From the NCBI RefSeq assembly GCF_008831285.2, contig NC_045141.1, positions 22,350,742 through 22,414,741 on the forward strand: a DNA stretch of 64,000 bases, given 5' to 3'. The DNA is from Nymphaea colorata (taxonomy: Eukaryota > Streptophyta > Magnoliopsida > Nymphaeales > Nymphaeaceae). Both the position numbers and the translations under genes were made by a program. Below the pieces are notes generated by a model. That model searched no databases and had not been told where the DNA came from. It worked only from the letters and a program-made list of their open reading frames with translations. Below are positions 60,301-64,000 of the stretch, one piece after another (position 1 is the first letter of the stretch; each line of letters starts with the position of its first letter).

Positions 60301-61180
60301 TGCGCCTCACGGGCAAGAAGACGACAGTACTCGCTTTATTTCTCTTTTCATGTAATTTGTTTACTCGATTAGACAAACATGGAAGTTTAAGTAAAACCTA
60401 CATAAAAAAGAAAAGGGTTGTCGATTATAAAGAAGATCTTATCGGATGAAGAGGAGATCTTATCAGAACGAGGTCAGAAAGATTATAGTGAAGATATATC
60501 TTCAATGATTGTTTTCATTTGCTGCGGATGGTAACAAAAGATCGGGCCACCTAAAACGTTAGTTATCTCTGGTTGGAGTCATCTTCGGACTCTGTTTGGT
60601 GAGGTGATGTGAGAAAAAAGTATCTGCTTTACAGGAATCTCGATGTGGGGGTCCGTGGATGAGACCAAGAGTGTGCTACGAAAATGTTCGTAATTTGGCC
60701 CATCTCGGTCCCTTTTGACACGGACAAGTTTTGAAGGGACAACACTTTGACAGTTGAAAACCGTCAAATCAATCGGCCCTATCTCGGTTTATATATATAT
60801 ATATATATATATCGATCTGTATCGCTTTTTTTCTTTGTTAGAAACAAAACAACTTAAAATATTTTCTATTAAGAAGAAAGAGACTATACACAGTTTAATT
60901 ACTATATTTTGTTTGGTACTTCAAAGTTCAAAGCTGTCCAATATTGTGGTTCACAGTGGGCGGTGATGATTTCAAAGCACAAAATTTGTAATCTCGTTTT
61001 TAAGTCCCAACGCGGTAGAGTTTTGTTTTTCTTTGCCTTTTCATTCATTGGTGCAAAGATGCAAATGGGTCGGATATAATTATGGCATGCAACAAGTTGG
61101 CATAGAGTGCTGGTCGGCCCACCCATGAGGCTTTTCATGTCATTCGTTGGGGTTCAGGTGTTTTATTTACTGGTGTGAAT

Positions 61181-61446
61181 GGATTGGATTCAAATCAAAT
61201 ATATTTCTTTTTATCATATTCGTTTTTAAGATATTTATTGGGTTTATATTTGGTGTTTTAGTTACGAATGTCAACGGATTGGATTCAAATCAAATATATT
61301 TCTTTTTATCATATTCGTTTTTAAGATATTTATTGGGTTCATATTTGAATTGTAGTGAAAAATTGGATTCAAATCAAATATATTTCTTTTTATCATATTC
61401 GTTTTTAAGATATCTATTGGGTTCATATTTGAATTGTAGTGAAAAA
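61181..61446. repeat. Three-copy tandem repeat (periods about 95 and 84 bp)
   Basis: Units begin ggattcaaatcaaatatatt at 61186, 61281 and 61365 and run through catattcgtttttaagata. The last two are nearly identical and 84 bp apart, a multiple of three, which keeps one frame open and creates a repetitive ORF. Confidence 0.9.
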
Positions 61447-62297
61447 AAGTTTATACTACATCCAAATAAAGAACATAAATAAAAACTGGAAAATGTGACC
61501 ATCCATTTATCCACCTGCCGGAAGTTGTTGCTGAGAACGGATTCCGGTGATTGAAATGCTGATTTGACTGCATTAATGAATCTGTAACTTTACATGGGGA
61601 TGTGCCCAAAGAGGAAGGACTGGCTCCATAGGCTTTGGGGACTTTTGGTAAGAGAAATTTTACGCGCTGAAGGCTCCAAACAAGCACGTAATTAAAACTT
61701 TTACCATGCGTCAAATTCCGCAGTTTCCTCAAAGTATGAAACTTTCTATGCATAAAGAATGCGTAAATGCTTTGTCATAACGAAAGGTTGGCTAAGATCT
61801 ATGGACCTAAGAAACGTACGCATGATGATTTAGTAGTTTGCAGATTTTCAACATCAAAGGTGCACGCGAGTGTATGAGAAAACGGATAAGTTGAAAGGAA
61901 ACAAATGACTGTCAAATCTTTGGCTTGTGGTTCAATTAAGTGCCAGATGACTCTTTCTTAATGGTAAATTTTTTCCTTTGCGTCGAACTTGTTCACATTC
62001 ATGACATGGGCCGCTATCTTGAAGCATCTAAAAGTCTGGCTATCACAACTCCTTGCCCCATGCCCGATAGATCCCATATCAGCCTGAGATCAGCAATTTG
62101 GAGCAAATATACTTTTAGAAAAACCAATAAACTCATGGATTTAGGTTATTACTGCTTAATTGTTTATCATTCATGGATCTCAAGGATTTTAGATATCAGA
62201 ATCTTGATCTTAAATACAGATGCCAATTGAAGAGCTTCAAGGATTAGCTGAATTTTTAAACTTTGCACTTTAACATTCATTGATCAAAAGTCAGCCA

Positions 62298-62396
62298 CCC
62301 ATAGATCTATGGTTCTCAATATGCAGTTCCTCATATATACCCATAGATCTATATGGTTCTCAATATGCAGTTCCTCATATATACCCATAGATCTAA
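62298..62396. repeat. 42-44 bp tandem repeat
   Basis: Two full units of cccatagatctat...ggttctcaatatgcag...catatata (from 62298 and 62340) and a partial third from 62384. The second has two extra bases. Confidence 0.85.
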
Positions 62397-64000
62397 GGGG
62401 AGCCACAAGCTCTCAGATTTAAAATCCAAAAACATGTAGATTGCTTCATCTTCGTAGCTTAAAAAAATCCTCAAATTTTTCTCAGAAGTTTCTTCTTCAT
62501 TTCTGAACTTTCTTTGTTTTGAACCGCTCAAACTTTTCGATCGCTCTTTTTTAATGAAGGAACGACTGACATTCGATCTCAATGTTCATCCCATTCACTA
62601 AACCTTCTCAAGAAGTTGCTCTTTATAGAAACCAATTATAAACGAATATATCAGACAAGCGCAACTAGACAAGAGGCGCCAAACTTCAACGAATGAAAAT
62701 TGAGTGGTGTTCAATGATTTCATAAAGCAGCAGATGTCCATTTGTCTAACCAACATGTCTGCTGACGCCTCCCCTTTTGAAGAAAGATGATTGGCCACAA
62801 TGAGAGCATTTGCTTTAAGGCCTGCAATTTTAGCAGTTAGACACATGGATCTGCTGTGGATCACGAAACTAAGTCTTTTTCCTTCGCCACTGTTCTTTTC
62901 CTTTCATCATATCAGGCGTTTCATTACTTTACGTAAGTAAGGTGTACATTCACCTTGCACTTATCGAGACGGAAAACAGTAAAAGGATGAAAGGTCATTG
63001 AAATTCTGGCGGTGATTCCAAAAACCAAAGATTCCCTTTCTCCAATTTGCATACTTTACGAAACTAAGCTAGTTTGGATGACATTAGAACTATGTTAAAA
63101 CGACCAATCTTTACGTTGCAGATGGAGATACTTTAGTTTACGTTGCACTCATCTTGAACCCTTTTCCAATTAAAGATGAGTCCTGAAAGGAAGTAACGTT
63201 AAAATTAGATTCCTAGCATGACTATAATTTATATCGATTAGATGGGCATATAAACAGTATACAATGATAAATATATATACACGCAAAAGTATGAGCTTTG
63301 ATTTGATGCTTAATCATAAGGTAGTGTTTGATAGTTTCAATCTCATATCCAATGGTGACCTGAAATTGGTGTTACGGGAGATCCACTGTTAAAACAAACT
63401 AGAGTTCTTGGCAGCGCGGATCTCATGTCCATGCGACATACATAGAGGGGAAAAAAAAACCTAGTGCCTGAGGGTGGTCGAACTTCAGATCCGCAGATCT
63501 GAGATACTTGGTCATTAGAGAACTGAAAATATCAGATCCGCGGCTACCAAACGAACTCAGATCAACACATGGCATTTGATAACGAAATGTATTATTGCAT
63601 TTTTAGAAGTGGTTAGGAGCAGTCAAAGAATTGATTCTATGATGGATAATGTTTGTTTTCTATTGTAGAATTTAGAAATTAATTTTGTTTTTATTTGCTT
63701 TTCACCACTTCTGGTTTCGCGTGTATCTGCAAAAAGATAAAACTTCTCCAAAATAATGGGTATTCATGGTTTTTTATTTTGCATTTGCAACGGACCGTGA
63801 TCTAAAAAAAAAATGAAGAAACGAAAAGCAAAATAACTAAACGATGTTCTTTTTCAAGGAAAAGAAGCAACATAAAATGGAGGTGATTGGATGACACAGA
63901 AAAAGATCATGTTATGGGAAAGTTGAATTTTACCTAAAACCAATTCTCTGGGAAATTAGCATTGCTGAATACCCTCTTTATTCTATTACTTACATGTTGA

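Larger units (their letters stand above)
52782..64000. other. 11-kb spacer without recognisable genes
   Basis: AT-rich with TA microsatellites (53418-53441, 55510-55571, 60790-60812), local duplications listed separately, and a few short ORFs without family features. A G-box/ABRE-like CACGTGTC lies near 55269 but is not attached to a gene that I can see. 63320-63560 has weak inverted ends (tgtttgatag and ctaccaaacg), possibly a degenerate hAT-type MITE. Confidence 0.6.

Noticed and set aside
61181-61446. Possible CRISPR-like direct repeats
   Set aside because: Units are contiguous with no unique spacers, and the DNA is plant nuclear.
61147-61482. 111-codon ORF with repeated SNQIYFFLSYSFLRYLLGS-like units
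   Set aside because: Open only because the 84-bp repeat keeps frame; no start context, family or flanking exons.
63320-63560. Possible hAT-type MITE
   Set aside because: End similarity is only about ten bases and no target duplication was found, so it was mentioned only in passing in the spacer entry.

Overview
This is nuclear DNA from a flowering plant. The genes are intron-rich (GT-AG introns, one of 4.3 kb), the protein families are plant types (class II trehalose-6-phosphate synthase, R2R3-MYB, ABCB transporter, THO7), and the spacers are AT-rich with microsatellites, MITEs and LTR relics. The sequence does not let me name the species. Six protein-coding genes could be rebuilt exon by exon with intact splice phases; all but one lie on the minus strand.

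Layout. (1) 406-8271 (-): an RNF14-type RWD/RING-between-RING ubiquitin ligase, 7 coding exons, 690 aa, with a 4.3-kb first intron that carries a Tourist-like MITE. (2) 10240-11310 (+): THO7, a subunit of the THO/TREX mRNA-export complex, divergent from gene 1 across a shared GC-rich promoter region. (3) 13143-14735 (-): an MCC1/NAA60-type GNAT acetyltransferase, 5 coding exons. (4) 17835-21420 (-): a TPS6-like class II trehalose-6-phosphate synthase, 3 coding exons, 859 aa. (5) 33738-41165 (-): an ABCB2/ABCB10-type P-glycoprotein, 10 coding exons, 1284 aa. (6) 51489-52597 (-): an R2R3-MYB of the MYB92/93 type. They look like independent housekeeping and stress or development genes that happen to be neighbours, not a pathway cluster.

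The most informative structure is a decayed tandem duplication. The unit from the first codons of the MCC1-like gene, through the TPS gene and its upstream flank, to about 26056 is repeated at about 26057-31957. The second copy keeps only the first few MCC1 codons and has lost about 3.3 kb of the TPS gene, including exons 2 and 3. It also carries a frameshift just after the TPS start codon and a mutated 5'UTR splice donor, but it still holds about 1.3 kb of the TPS upstream flank. A small copia-type TRIM element (23619-24393) sits only in copy 1.

The spacers at 41.4-51.4 kb and 52.8-64 kb hold no gene I can support. They contain TA/CA/GA microsatellites, several local tandem duplications and fragments of dispersed repeats. 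I found no rRNA, tRNA, CRISPR array or undescribed multi-gene system. The unusual material is structural: the tandem duplication, the TRIM, the MITEs, a (CT)n tract next to the ABCB start codon, and stop codons embedded in splice-donor consensus.
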